Assembly: GCA_973895155.1 (NCBI GenBank)
Contig: OZ316892.1
Span: 27,962,001 to 28,026,000 of the forward strand
Length of the DNA stretch: 64,000 nucleotides
Direction of reading: 5' to 3'
DNA from: Marsupella aquatica
Taxonomy: Eukaryota > Marchantiophyta
Below the pieces are notes generated by a model that made no database searches, was not told the origin of the DNA, and was given only the letters and a program-made list of their open reading frames with translations. Shown one piece after another: positions 12,271 through 23,100 of the stretch; the first letter of the stretch is position 1, and the number at the start of each line of letters is the position of its first letter. A program made the translations under genes and the position numbers.

Positions 12271-13484
12271 GAATTTGTACGTCGCCCCATATGTGTAAGA
12301 AATTCTAAGGGTCAATTGTGATGAGGGCCTGACAGATTTAGTATAAATGTATTGAGATGGATTTTTGTGACCAACCACGAAGTTTCAATTATCTTTTCTT
12401 CGTTCCTTTTCGTTTTCTGCTCAGGATGCCAAACATTTCAGTTTGTTTTTACGTACCTCCGAAGTCCTAGCTTATTACTTTTAAGTTTTTGACTCGTGAA
12501 GTTTTTTGGACCTCAATCTAGCACCACGTTCAATTCACGGTATGCACAAGATCTGAAACAACTCTTCTGTATTTTCGTCTAAGCTGATAGTGTAGCATTC
12601 CAGTGTTTCCCAGCCCGTTGAAAAATGTTAAAATCTGATTCACTCTTCACCCAGTATTGCTGACAACCGCTATAGGAACGTGCCTGACAAATATATAACA
12701 CAAATCTTGAAGTTCCAGAGGTGGGCAATATACTACAAGTTAGGGGAAGTCCCAAGAGAAGATCCAGGGCTGGCAAACAATGGTGAGAATGCCATCTCAG
12801 TACCAGAGTAAGGCTATTGACTCTCGAGGAGCCCAAAGCTGGGAAGGGTTTTACTATCATGGAATGACATGGCCAGAAGAAAGACAACAGTGACACGCTT
12901 TGTCAACATTCAGCTGTTCGTTTCTGTTGCGTGTCACTCGAATTTGATAATTAGCAGACACTGTCCAAGTACAGTGTGTGACCCCCCATACACACGATCG
13001 AAGAAATCCTTCAAGGGATGTCACTATTGTGAATGATCTCTGCTTTGTTCGAAGCTTGTACAATGAGGAGGTGAAGAACTCTAGATCATGAATGGTGCGC
13101 CCAAACCAAGAAGGGCAATTCATCGGCCCTGGATTGCAATAACTATGCATCTTCCAGGGAAAGCAGAGCCGGAAAGCAGAGCGTTTCTGTAGCATTGTTG
13201 TTACAGAAAGCGATCGACGTAGGAAGGAAAGAAATAGAGCATATTGCACACAAAGACCCAAGTACAATTGCAAGTAACTCAAGTAAGGAACTGAGTGCAG
13301 ATTGCAGCGGGGATCCCAGAATTTATCTTGAACTACACATGGTTTAGGTGATGCTCTAGAATGGGGGACGATCCACTAGACCGCAGAACGTTACATTGCC
13401 ACTTCTTTGTGGTTGTTGACGGCTTAGTATCAGCCGTGAAAAAATCTTAAATTTCCTTGGATCGATTTGCTTCGATTTGCTCTA
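12271..13484. other. Intergenic, between convergent 3' ends
   Basis: This stretch lies between the stop of the hydrolase (+) and the stop of UPF2 (-), so it should contain both 3' UTRs. A 141-codon minus-strand frame at 12857-13282 has no recognisable domain and lies directly downstream of UPF2, so I take it as chance. I see no repeat or RNA gene. Confidence 0.5.
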
Positions 13485-16400
13485 TTATCTTCGGTGGCCG
13501 AATCCTGCCGCCAACGGACGCCTCTGACGAGGATTCCTTAGCCGTGCATTACTATCCCAACCCAACTTCGCACCTGAACCCCTGCCACCAGCATTTTGGG
13601 CCGACATACCAGACCAGTTGGTGGACGGAGCTGACCCACCTCTATCCTCTTCCTCTCTCTCATTGTATTCGAGTACAAGCCTTTTGATATCCTGCTTCTC
13701 CTCTAGCTCAGCTGCCTCCTTCTGTTTTGTGCTCTTCACCAGGGAACAATCACGGGGAATATGCAACTGTTTTGTGTGTTGTTTATTACCCTTTTTCACA
13801 AGAACCCTAAACTTTACATTGGTTCCACCTTGCTCATCCTGTACTTCGTCACCACTTTCCCCATCCATGAATCGTACGTGTGAATCCTTACTTCCATCGA
13901 ACAGATTCATTGGTATCATCATATTCAGTGTCGGCCTTGACCGCATTTCCAGCTTACGAGAATCTATGCTCTCTTGCATTAAAGCCCGGAACTCTCTTTC
14001 GAAATCCTCAGCTTCTGCTGGGTCAGCGTCCACGACCCTCTTTTGTTTCACTTTCACATGCTCTTCCTCCTCGGAACCAACACCCTCTCTATTCACTGGC
14101 TCGTCCTCGTCATCATCTTCCTCGTCCTGTTCAGTATCCTTTTCCTCTTCGAGCTCCTCCTCTTCTTCATGGCCATCTGGCTCCATACTATCACTCTCCG
14201 AGTCCGAGTCACTGTCCCCCTCATCAACCAAGCTGTCAGTCCCATATCTATCACTAGTTGTCAGCACTGCCCCAGATTTCTGCTCCACCCCGGCGGCCTC
14301 CCTTCCACCATCAGCAGTGGGTGTCCAAACCTGCCCTTGATTTTCAGCAGATTGGTGCTTTTGATTACCCGATTTTTTTCTAGAAACCATGCTCAACTCA
14401 GACTCTTCCAAATCCTGTAGAGCCTGATTTGCTTCCTCATATGAAGAGAATCGGACCATTTTCGGTCGTAGATCCGCAAAAAGGTCTTGCAGGTCAAACT
14501 CTACATCAAGAGGAATGACCCCTTTGCTCAAAACATATCTCTGGAAGTAAAGCAGAAACCGATCCAGTCTTCTTTTGGAAGAACCGCGATCAAAGAACTG
14601 CCCACAAGTCTCAAGCAGGGTTATGGTCATTCGGAGCCGGAAACAGTCTTCTGCTGGATCCAGCGTATCTTGCGAAGGAGTCCCGTAACCAAAAAAAATC
14701 AGCAAGTAAAGCGTGTCAAAAATTACAGTCGAGTCGAGCAGTCGATAGCTGTACAACTCTCCCAGAAACCGCATATATGCTATCCTCTTCTGTTGCATTC
14801 CAAAATCATTCATCTCAAGCCCAACCCTTATCGCCTCCAGCACCTCATCAACAACAGCAACTGCAAATCCGTCATGATAGCGGCTGAGACCTGCTGTCAA
14901 AGATGCAATCAAATGCACCTGATTATATTTGCCCTTGTAAAACTTCATGAAGCAATGGAGAAGATATAGCTCGCACTCACACCAAGGCAGCTTCCGAAGC
15001 TGCCTCAATACTCGCTCGATAGATGATTTATCCAGATCCGAAAATAGCAGCTTCCGGATATACTGATGGAGCGGCGGACGTACTTTCAAAACCCTGGCAG
15101 ATCTTTCAGGTGGTTTGCACTGGTAATATGCATTCTCCACTAGCGTACTATGGCGAGCGTCCAGGTTTTTCACGTTTTTAAACCGCATGATAATCTCGAG
15201 CATGTTGCCCATCCGCACGGACGATTCCGGTGATCTATAGAGAAAGCGTCCACAGGTCTCCAGCAGGTTGCAGGCGACATCAATGTTGTGATGTGTGAAG
15301 TCATCCAGACAGCATTTCAGGCAGCTGAATATGAGCCCAGGGGATGCAATTTTGAATTTGGCCAGCTCTCCTAAGAACCTGATGTTGCGGATTTTTGTCT
15401 CAATGTTCATTTGATCCTTTTTTGTCATCAGAAAATTGAACTCTTCTTCCAACGATTGCAGTATATTCGGTGCAACATCCTTCATGCAAGTGCTCAAAGT
15501 GGCCACCATTCTTGAGTAGTAGGGGATCAGCTCTAGGGACGTCCGTGGCACATTGAAAAGAGCCCGGACAAGTTTCTTGCGGTTGCTCTTCGAATTCAGA
15601 TAGCAAAATTCGACGCTTAACTGGTCTATGAGATCACGGCTCACACAGCCGGGAAGGCGTTGGACAAGGCTGTCTAGGCTGGCCCCCTCCAACCCCCTTA
15701 TTTTCTCCTCACTGTCCTTGTCTATTTTCTTTTCACCCTTCGCTTTCTCTGCCTCCGGAATTTTCTCCTTCTCGTCCTTCTCCTTCTCCTTCTCCTTCTC
15801 CTTCGCCTTGTCTTTGGAATTCTCCGAATTTTGGCCATTCACTTCAACCACAGAGGGTTCGCTTGAATTCTCCAGTTTCAGCATTTCCTGTTGCAAATCG
15901 GGTACAATGCTTCCAGCAGCAGATGCCTGCTCAGAATTGGTGGGGCCATCCGGCTGCTCTAATGACTTCTGGCTTGAGTCACCCTTGGGCTCCGCTTCTC
16001 CCAACAATACCGCCGGGACGAAAGCCCTCAAATCCGGCAAGCTTTCGTAAAACGATCGGGTGTCCTCATCGTCCCAAATTGGCTCTGGAGTGGTGAGGTC
16101 TTTCGGCACCGATTGTACTGCCCCGTCATCACCCGATGAGAGCCTTGTTGTGCGACCATCCTCCGGCATGACTGGGGGTTGAATGTCAAGCACTTCAGCC
16201 AATGAGGAAACGCTTCTGAAAAGTTGTTCATAGGCCTTTCGCAGCTTCTCATAGGAGGACGAATTTTCCTCACTTAGTTCCCCTTTGGCATTGAGGATTC
16301 GCACGTTTTCCACTTCCAACACCCGCAGGGCTTCATGCTCTGAGAGCAGCAGCTCCAGTACTGATTCATAGAAAGAGAGAAACAACTTTCTGAGGAGCTT

Positions 16401-17159
16401 CTTCTGCTCAGGTGCTACATTGAGCTCGTTATAAATCTCTTCCTGCGCATCCTGATTTCCCAGGGGAAGCCCCAAGAGAACCCTTGCTTGCCTCGCGAAG
16501 CTCACAAGCAGAGATAAATTAGTATGCGTGACTTCTCGATCCCGCAAGTGGTCCGAATTAGTCAAATCCTTTATAATACCTACAAAGATTGCAGCATCGT
16601 CGAACACACCACAGAAATACAATTCTACCAGCAGCCGGAAGGTGCTCCGCTTCCTCATTGCTCGGGAGCTCCGTTCGCCCTCTAGCGGCTCCTCAGCCAT
16701 CTTGCCCGGGAAGAACGTTTTCACCAATGCCTGGATAAGGTTCGGCGAGAACTCTTTATACCGTTGGTGGATAAGGGAGCAAACCTGGACAGCTGCATTG
16801 ATGTCCGACGTTCTCAGTTTCGCCTCACACACACCCGTGACGGCTTCCGTGACAAACATACTCAAGTTCACGGATCTGAGCTCGTCCAGCAGCCCTTCCT
16901 GCTGCTCCTCGTTGATTCCCTTCAATTTCTTGATCACGGCCGTGTTACGTTTGATGCTGGAGTCCAGGGTTCGGAAAAAGGTCACGTCGGGTCTGGCGGG
17001 GGACAAATTGGCGTGCCGCAGTTTCAGTTTCGTGTCGGCCAACTTCTTCATCTCCTCCACTCGCCCCTGCGTCTCCCTTTTCTGCCCGGCGTCGGGCTCC
17101 CCGCCACTCCTACTATTGCTGCTGCCGTTGGAGGACGATTTCTCCGTGTCTCCTCCCAT
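13485..17159 (-). CDS. UPF2: UPF2, nonsense-mediated mRNA decay factor (intronless)
   Basis: A single frame of 1224 codons encodes full-length UPF2, the scaffold that links UPF1 to UPF3 and the exon-junction complex in nonsense-mediated decay. In order: a hydrophilic N-terminus; MIF4G domain 1 (about residues 40-300); a charged linker with KEKEKEKEKDEKEK near residue 460; MIF4G domain 2 (about 490-690); MIF4G domain 3, the UPF3-binding domain (about 695-900, with RKLPWCECELYLLHC); a very acidic stretch (about 980-1025); and the C-terminal UPF1-binding region (FRVLVKKGNKQHTKQ near 1110; EAAELEEKQDIKRLVLEYNE near 1150). Length is close to that of Arabidopsis UPF2, which I recall as about 1180 residues. 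No intron interrupts it, whereas plant UPF2 genes normally have many. No frameshift or stop is present, so it looks functional. ATG at 17159 is the first in frame and begins the conserved N-terminus. Confidence 0.95.
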   Translation of the reverse strand: MGGDTEKSSSNGSSNSRSGGEPDAGQKRETQGRVEEMKKLADTKLKLRHANLSPARPDVTFFRTLDSSIKRNTAVIKKLKGINEEQQEGLLDELRSVNLSMFVTEAVTGVCEAKLRTSDINAAVQVCSLIHQRYKEFSPNLIQALVKTFFPGKMAEEPLEGERSSRAMRKRSTFRLLVELYFCGVFDDAAIFVGIIKDLTNSDHLRDREVTHTNLSLLVSFARQARVLLGLPLGNQDAQEEIYNELNVAPEQKKLLRKLFLSFYESVLELLLSEHEALRVLEVENVRILNAKGELSEENSSSYEKLRKAYEQLFRSVSSLAEVLDIQPPVMPEDGRTTRLSSGDDGAVQSVPKDLTTPEPIWDDEDTRSFYESLPDLRAFVPAVLLGEAEPKGDSSQKSLEQPDGPTNSEQASAAGSIVPDLQQEMLKLENSSEPSVVEVNGQNSENSKDKAKEKEKEKEKDEKEKIPEAEKAKGEKKIDKDSEEKIRGLEGASLDSLVQRLPGCVSRDLIDQLSVEFCYLNSKSNRKKLVRALFNVPRTSLELIPYYSRMVATLSTCMKDVAPNILQSLEEEFNFLMTKKDQMNIETKIRNIRFLGELAKFKIASPGLIFSCLKCCLDDFTHHNIDVACNLLETCGRFLYRSPESSVRMGNMLEIIMRFKNVKNLDARHSTLVENAYYQCKPPERSARVLKVRPPLHQYIRKLLFSDLDKSSIERVLRQLRKLPWCECELYLLHCFMKFYKGKYNQVHLIASLTAGLSRYHDGFAVAVVDEVLEAIRVGLEMNDFGMQQKRIAYMRFLGELYSYRLLDSTVIFDTLYLLIFFGYGTPSQDTLDPAEDCFRLRMTITLLETCGQFFDRGSSKRRLDRFLLYFQRYVLSKGVIPLDVEFDLQDLFADLRPKMVRFSSYEEANQALQDLEESELSMVSRKKSGNQKHQSAENQGQVWTPTADGGREAAGVEQKSGAVLTTSDRYGTDSLVDEGDSDSDSESDSMEPDGHEEEEELEEEKDTEQDEEDDDEDEPVNREGVGSEEEEHVKVKQKRVVDADPAEAEDFEREFRALMQESIDSRKLEMRSRPTLNMMIPMNLFDGSKDSHVRFMDGESGDEVQDEQGGTNVKFRVLVKKGNKQHTKQLHIPRDCSLVKSTKQKEAAELEEKQDIKRLVLEYNEREEEDRGGSAPSTNWSGMSAQNAGGRGSGAKLGWDSNARLRNPRQRRPLAAGFGHRR

Positions 17160-17346
17160 TTTCCTCCTCCGTAGACGAAATCCACCAAACTGAACGCTCC
17201 GCCTCTCTCTGCCTCCTCCACTTCTCTCCTTGGCCCTGCCCCTCCGTCGTCGTCTCTCGCCGACGCGATCTCGTCACCACCACCCGCCGTGGAGCTCTCG
17301 CGCTTCATAGCCCGCCGGGCTTTTCGTCGAGAACCTGGAATCAATA

Positions 17347-17457
17347 ATGTCTCTTTCTTCCTCCCGTTCGAGCAAAACCCTCACTAGAGGAAGCTGTAAT
17401 CAGAGATTTCTCTTTCTTCCTTCCGTTCGAGCAAAACCCTCACTAGAGGGATTCGCC
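17347..17457. repeat. Two-copy tandem repeat upstream of UPF2
   Basis: The phrase TCTTTCTTCC.(C/T)CCGTTCGAG, followed by CAAAACCCTCACTAGAGG, occurs twice about 62 bases apart. Related GTTCGAGTAAAACC phrases continue to 17670, together with a TCTTC microsatellite at about 17578-17602. The block lies about 190 bases upstream of the UPF2 start codon, in its likely promoter. No function can be assigned. Confidence 0.7.
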
Positions 17458-17689
17458 ACAACTCCTCGTCGAGACCTCAAGTGCTCCGTGACAACTTTCC
17501 TCTCGTCTTTCTTTCGAGAACATTACCATTCGACATACGAAACGCACGACACGACTCCTCCTCGACGAAACCTTCGTCTCTTCTCTTCTCTTCTCTTCTC
17601 TTTGTCGAGTAAAACCTCGTGAAACAAAAGCTTTTTGTTTCTCTCGTTCCATCGAGTAAAACCGAACTCGTTCGGATTGGACATACATG

Positions 17690-18120
17690 AAACCTGGATA
17701 AGTGAAATCTTGATAAGTGAACTCCTGCCGTAAGTGCAAGAAAATTTACCTGGATAAGTGCAACCTTGGTAAGTGAACTCCTGCCATAAGTGCAAGAAAA
17801 TTTATCTGGATAAGTGCAACCTTGATAAGTGAAATCTTGCCATAAGTGCAAGAAATGACCTGGATAAGTGCAACCCTTGATAAGTGAAATCCTGCCATAG
17901 GTACAAGAAATAACCTGGATAAGTGCAACCTTGATAAGTGAAATCCTGCCATAAGTACAAGAAATGACCTGGATAAGTGCAACCTTGATGAGTGATATCT
18001 TGCCATAAGTGCAAGAAATAACCTGGATAAATGAAATCCTGCCATAAGTACAGAATTTACCTGGATACGTGCAACCTTTATAAGTGAAATCTTGCCATAA
18101 GTGCACAAGTGCAAGGAAAT
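17690..18120. repeat. Minisatellite B, GATAAGTGCAACCTTGATAAGTG type
   Basis: About eight tandem units of 50-60 bases, each reading approximately CCTGGATAAGTGCAACC, TTGATAAGTGAAATC and CTGCCATAAGTGCAAGAAAT. Within the unit the word ATAAGTG occurs three times. Single copies of the same unit sit at about 18975-19025 and 30000-30050. Minus-strand open frames across the array are repeat artefacts. It lies about 530 bases upstream of UPF2. Confidence 0.9.
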
Positions 18121-18796
18121 GTGTGTAACACAAATGATGGTTTAAAGGTCTGTAGACAGATTCCACTTCTTTAATCCTCTACAGACCTCACCAAGCTTTT
18201 CAGTTGTCAGCCCAATATACTTAGTGGGTTTTTTCTTTTGTCTTTGTCCCTTTGTTGTTATGGGAAATTCCTTGGCTTCTTGGACCTCTTTGGTTTTCTC
18301 AGGGCCCTTCCCACTTTTTCTTCCTTCCCTTTATTAAGTTGCTTTGCCATTGAGACCATGTCTTTAGTAGGTTGCTTTGCCATTGAGGCCCTGTCTCCCG
18401 GTTCAAGTATGTCCCTTCACATTGTGATATATAATGTTAGCACATGCTACACTCTCTGCCAAAGTGCAAGGTACTAATTATTTTTTATTCCAGGAAAGGA
18501 CATGATGGCAAAATGTTCTTCTCCTGTTTTTTTAGTTTTTTCAGATTAAAAATAAATGTACACTATGCAAGGCCAATGTTTACATCAAAATTCTTAGAAG
18601 ATTCTTTAATTTTACCTGTTTTTAGTTTTCAGTTTTAAGCATAAACAAACACACTCACTAAGAAGTCAATGTTTACATCATTTCTTAAATATCCTTAATT
18701 TTACATCATAATGTTTTTAGAGATTTCAGAAGCACTATACGATATTTTCTAAGTCAGGTCCAGAAGTTTAAATAATATTTGTTTGTTGTGCAATCA
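18121..18796. other. No gene seen
   Basis: AT-rich sequence without a supported gene. The phrase TTGCTTTGCCATTGAG is repeated at about 18338 and 18368. T-rich stretches dominate 18480-18760. Confidence 0.45.
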
Positions 18797-19030
18797 TAGA
18801 TGGCACTATGGTAGCAGTGTTGCTCTTGTTCCTTTGAGCTTGAAGACCTCAATAAGTGCACCCTTGCTAAGTGAAATACATGGAACATTGATGGCACTAA
18901 GGTAGTGGCAGAGCTCTCGTCTATACCTTTTGTGTTCCTTTGAGTAGAACAGAGATTGGGATTGGATATGCCAACCTCAATCAGTGCAACCTTGCTAAGT
19001 GAAATCCAGCCATAAGTGCAAGAATTCATC
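18797..19030. repeat. Short member of the dispersed AAGTG repeat family
   Basis: The left end (GATGGCACTATGGTAGCAGTGTTGCTC, followed by CCTTTGAG) resembles 28990-29060. The right end (CAGTGCAACCTTGCTAAGTG, then AAATCCAGCCATAAGTGCAAG) resembles 29995-30050 and the unit of minisatellite B. Within it the left-end phrase GATGGCACTA.GGTAG recurs at about 18890. This looks like a short, internally deleted relative of the longer 28990-30050 element. Confidence 0.6.
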
Positions 19031-19296
19031 TTTTAGCTTCATCCTTACTGGTGATGACTTTAGGCCATAAATTTTATCCCGTTTCCAAGTCCTATATGAT
19101 CATTCTTATTAGTCCAAAGATTCTGGATGATGAATTTGGCTGTCCCTAATTTTTTCTGGCCAGTTTTGAGGTTTGGGACCCCCCAATTTGTTGTCCCACC
19201 ATCTGTACTGTAGCACCTGTCAAGGGAAGAGTTTGTGTCCAAATCCAAATCTGCAGAGGGGAGTGATGCACACTCAGCTTGCATATTCTGTGACAG

Positions 19297-19601
19297 TAAC
19301 CCAAAAGCTGAGAACCCGCTCTCCACTTAAGCTATATGCTTGATGGACTGCTAAGTGGCAGAACTCTAAGTGGCAGCCATGACCCAAAAGCCTATAATCA
19401 CCAAAAGCTGAGAAATCCCTCTCTACTTGAGGTATATGCTTGATGGCACCTCTGAGTATCCCAAACTATTGATAGACCTTAAACAAACATACTCAAAACC
19501 TCATGAGTTCATTGGGGAAAAAGGTTTGGTTTGGGGATCCAAGTTCAACCATCCCTCTACACACAAGGAACCATCCCTCTACACACAAGGAGTGGGGAGG
19601 A

Positions 19602-19634
<33 letters not shown>

Positions 19635-19960
19635 AGTGTAATGGTGAGAGTATTGATTATCCCCTCAGCCCCTGGCTCGCAGCTTTGGGGTTCTGGTTTA
19701 ATTCTCTCTCCCCTCCAGGTCTGGTCCCTGGGTATTGTCTCCTTGTGGCTACCCTACATAGAAACATAGAAATGTATACTCCGGAGGAGGAAGTCTATCC
19801 TGTGTTGGATGGGCATGTCAGATCCCTAGGTATTGTCCCCTTGTGGCTACCCTACATAAAAATGTCTCCTCCAGAGCAAAGAGCAGGAATTCCTCTCTTG
19901 GATGGGCATGCTTTAGGTTTTAGAGGCAAAAAAAAGTTTTGGTTTGGGGATCCATCAAGC
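19297..19960. repeat. Local duplications and a (TG)n microsatellite
   Basis: CCAAAAGCTGAGAA..C.CTCT, followed by TATATGCTTGATGG, occurs twice (about 19300-19345 and 19397-19445). A (TG)14-like run lies at 19602-19629. GGTATTGTC.CCTTGTGGC, followed by TACCCTACATA, occurs at about 19733 and 19830, each linked to a GGATGGGCATG phrase. GGTTTGGTTTGGGGATCCA-like text recurs at about 19520 and 19940. No coding gene is supported. Confidence 0.65.
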
Positions 19961-20142
19961 AAATACCCTCATGGGTTCATTGAGCGAAAAAAGGTTTGGG
20001 TTTGGATCCATCAATTAAATACCCCTTCTCTGCTTCTATGTTAAAACAACCTACGCTCCTGAAGCTTTGCCAGTCTTGCGGCCCAAGGTATTGTCCATAG
20101 AAGAGCTGGGTGATAGCATCTGGCTGCACAAATATGATCTCA

Positions 20143-23100
20143 CTACGCAACAGTGTCATCTTTGCCCATCTGGTTGTGCATCAGAGGTTCCGCTGTTTCT
20201 TGTTGAACCTCGTTGCATGCAGCGGTAGGTGTCTGCCATGGTAGAAAGGGGCTCCTGGCGGCAAAATAATGGTTTGCAAACAGAGCGATGATACAAATGC
20301 ACAGCATGATGGGAACCCACATGAGCGAGTAAAACTGCCTCAGCTTGCCTGGAGTACATCGCAATTCGTAGAGTACTGTCCCGTGGCTTTCAACCGAAGC
20401 TTTCAGCTCCGTTATATTTGCAATGAAGTGGGTGTTGTTCCATACGTCTGTCCCTGCGCACGACCATTGAGAGTTCCTCGATAGAGATCCGCCGAGGGTA
20501 CCGAGTTCTCCAGCCCAACGACGAAACCAGCTCATTGTCTTGCCCGATCCCGGTTGGTGGATGGAACCTTCGGCATTCGTCAGATCTACGAAGCTCACAT
20601 GATTCAAAACGTCCTCCACTGGCACGGAGATTTCAGTTCTCTCTGACCCGAGGTTGAAGAATGCAACGTAGCTTTGACCTGCAAGTCCAACCCAATTCCC
20701 GACAATGAAAGGTGAAGGTATTAGAGTTCGGGAGGAAGCCTTGAGAACTGAAAAATCTAGAGATAGATGGTGGGTGTTGGTCACTGTCTGCAAAGCTAGA
20801 TGGTGATGGTTTCGTCAGTCAGCTTTGCTTTGTGTGATGCGTCATCGCTTCAATACAACCCAGATTCTCGTCGACATCCGACACAATTGAATGCATACTT
20901 TTACATCTTAGAGGGGCTTCTTTCGTACCAACTGTGAATGTAGTGCAGTTTTTCTCGACGCATGACCTCCCCTCTTAATATGCCCTCCTTACAGAGTAGT
21001 TGGGAGAAACAAGATTCGTGTTGACGACAGAACTCCATTTCTATTTGGAACGGTCCAACCATACTTCACTAATTCGAGAGCATAGTTACTACCAAAACAA
21101 GCCGGAATTGACTGGAATATGAATAAAATGTAGCACCTTCAGATCCACGAGCCACCCAAACTTCCCATTGATCTGAAGGCACTCGTACAGCAGCGCAGAG
21201 TCTATCCTCGTGGCTCACAAGGTTGCCATCAATCAATTGCCAGACCTGCAGGTATGAACCAACGCAACAAGCATCAATGAACTCTCACCGTTCAAGAGGA
21301 TTCCACCACATTTCGATGAATTAATAGTCATCCTGGAAAATATAATTTTGTGGGGACCCGAGATCAAAAACATTTAATGAGACTGAAGAAGAATGTCGCG
21401 AATCATCTCTCCAATGTGCTTAGAAATTCCCCTTCGAGATTCAATCTCGAGAAAGAAAGAAAATTGAATTGTCATACTGACAAGGGCCCCAATTCTGCAC
21501 TTGCTGTGGAAATCTGGCCGACGTCCGGAATTACGTACACACAGTTTTGCTGTTGGACCGACTATTCTCAAACTTGGGATAAGGCTGACTTCCTCGCATT
21601 TGGTGCTTGGATAGACTATTATTCATTCACTACAAAGATCTGAGCTGTGTTTCTAAGTTCATTACTTTCCAAAAGAGACTGACTTAAAGAATTTGGATTT
21701 CTCGGGGACCAAACGCGCCAGGATACTAATAATTTGTACAAAGAGAGAGCGAGCAGGTAGTTGGCTTGTTTCTAGACTTCTGTCCTGGCCTTCCTTTTTA
21801 TGGCAAGTGTCTTGGCTTGATTGTACTTCCTGTCCTTTGTCCCAGTTGAGGGATCCATGGACATTGATCCATTCATTCATTCTGACTGGACAATAGTGAA
21901 GAAAGGACAAGGCCCAACGGCAAGTAGACCAGTAGGAACAGAGCAGATCAGAGTTTAGGGTTTTAGGGTTCAGGGTTTAGGCGGCCCAAGCTGGCGATGG
22001 GATCTCCACGGGCATGGATTTTACCCAGAACAAATGAGAATCACATTTGCTCAATGATTACTCATTTGAACGAATGAGTAATCACAATTTGCCAAGGGTG
22101 TAAATGGAATTCTGGGTTACCATCATGCACGTGAGAAAGAATGAAATGACATCGTGGTTTGAGAGAAGTATCGTTACTAACCTGGCTTGCTCTACCATCG
22201 CAACGAGAAAACAATGCAATTCTTTCACCCGTGTCGCTCAGTATACTATTTGAGTTGAGGCAGACCGCCTCGATAGTTGAGCTCCTCAGCAGTCCACGCT
22301 CTAATCCATGCTGTTTCCGCGAAGAACTCCTGCTTGTTCGAGACACATTGAAGGCGAGAATGTAAGGCGAGTATAGATCCGGTGAAAATATCGAGCAACA
22401 AAGCAATGCCATTTGATCTCCATCTCTCTATCAGCAATTTTGAGTGCTGTATTGATACATGTTGGCATTCGCTTCATTCCACAAGACCAGAGGAAAGATC
22501 AAAATGGACACTTTCTTTTTGCAGCCAGGACACGTGTGCTCAAATTCCAGACTGTTCCAGGTTCATTTGATATTCTCTTTGGGTACTCAAGAGGAAGTCC
22601 ATGACAAGCAGTCCTTTATTCTTCAAGTTGGATCTAATGTTCCTAGTTCGGATTTAACCGATGGCACTCACAAGTCTGGAACAGAAAGAAATGAGTCTTT
22701 GAAGCTCAAACAATTTGATAGCGGTGCCTGACGTCTTCCCCTAGAGAATCCTGACTTCGAGCCCGGCGACCAACATATCGCATCGTGGCCATTTTCTGTC
22801 CTATTCAGTTTCCAATGAGACGAGTTTGCCATCCCACAGTCTTCAAGTGCGATATTTGGCAGAGGCGATTGCACTGAGCTGCTCAGCTGGCAGGGGAACA
22901 ATGCTTGTTGGTCAGGGACAACATTCTTGGACAAAGTTTGACAAGCTACATACACGGAACACTGTAGGAGAAATGAAGAAAACACAGATGACGATCAGGT
23001 CCGAAAGTATGGAATAGTCTAGATTGGCTCATTCAAGATAATTCAAAGAGAGAAGACCTGGGTACCAAATAAAGACATTTGGCTCATTCAGAAATGAATA

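Noticed and set aside
12857-13282. 141-codon minus-strand frame downstream of UPF2
   Set aside because: No domain; lies in the expected 3' UTR and shows no neighbour exons.
13618-14420. Ser/Pro-rich plus-strand frames
   Set aside because: Antisense shadows of the acidic C-terminal region of UPF2.
17690-18120. CRISPR-like regular repeats
   Set aside because: Units are contiguous and diverged, without unique spacers, in a eukaryotic context.
17443-18166. Minus-strand frames up to 229 codons upstream of UPF2
   Set aside because: They lie in minisatellite B, consist of the repeat translated in several frames, and lack any domain.
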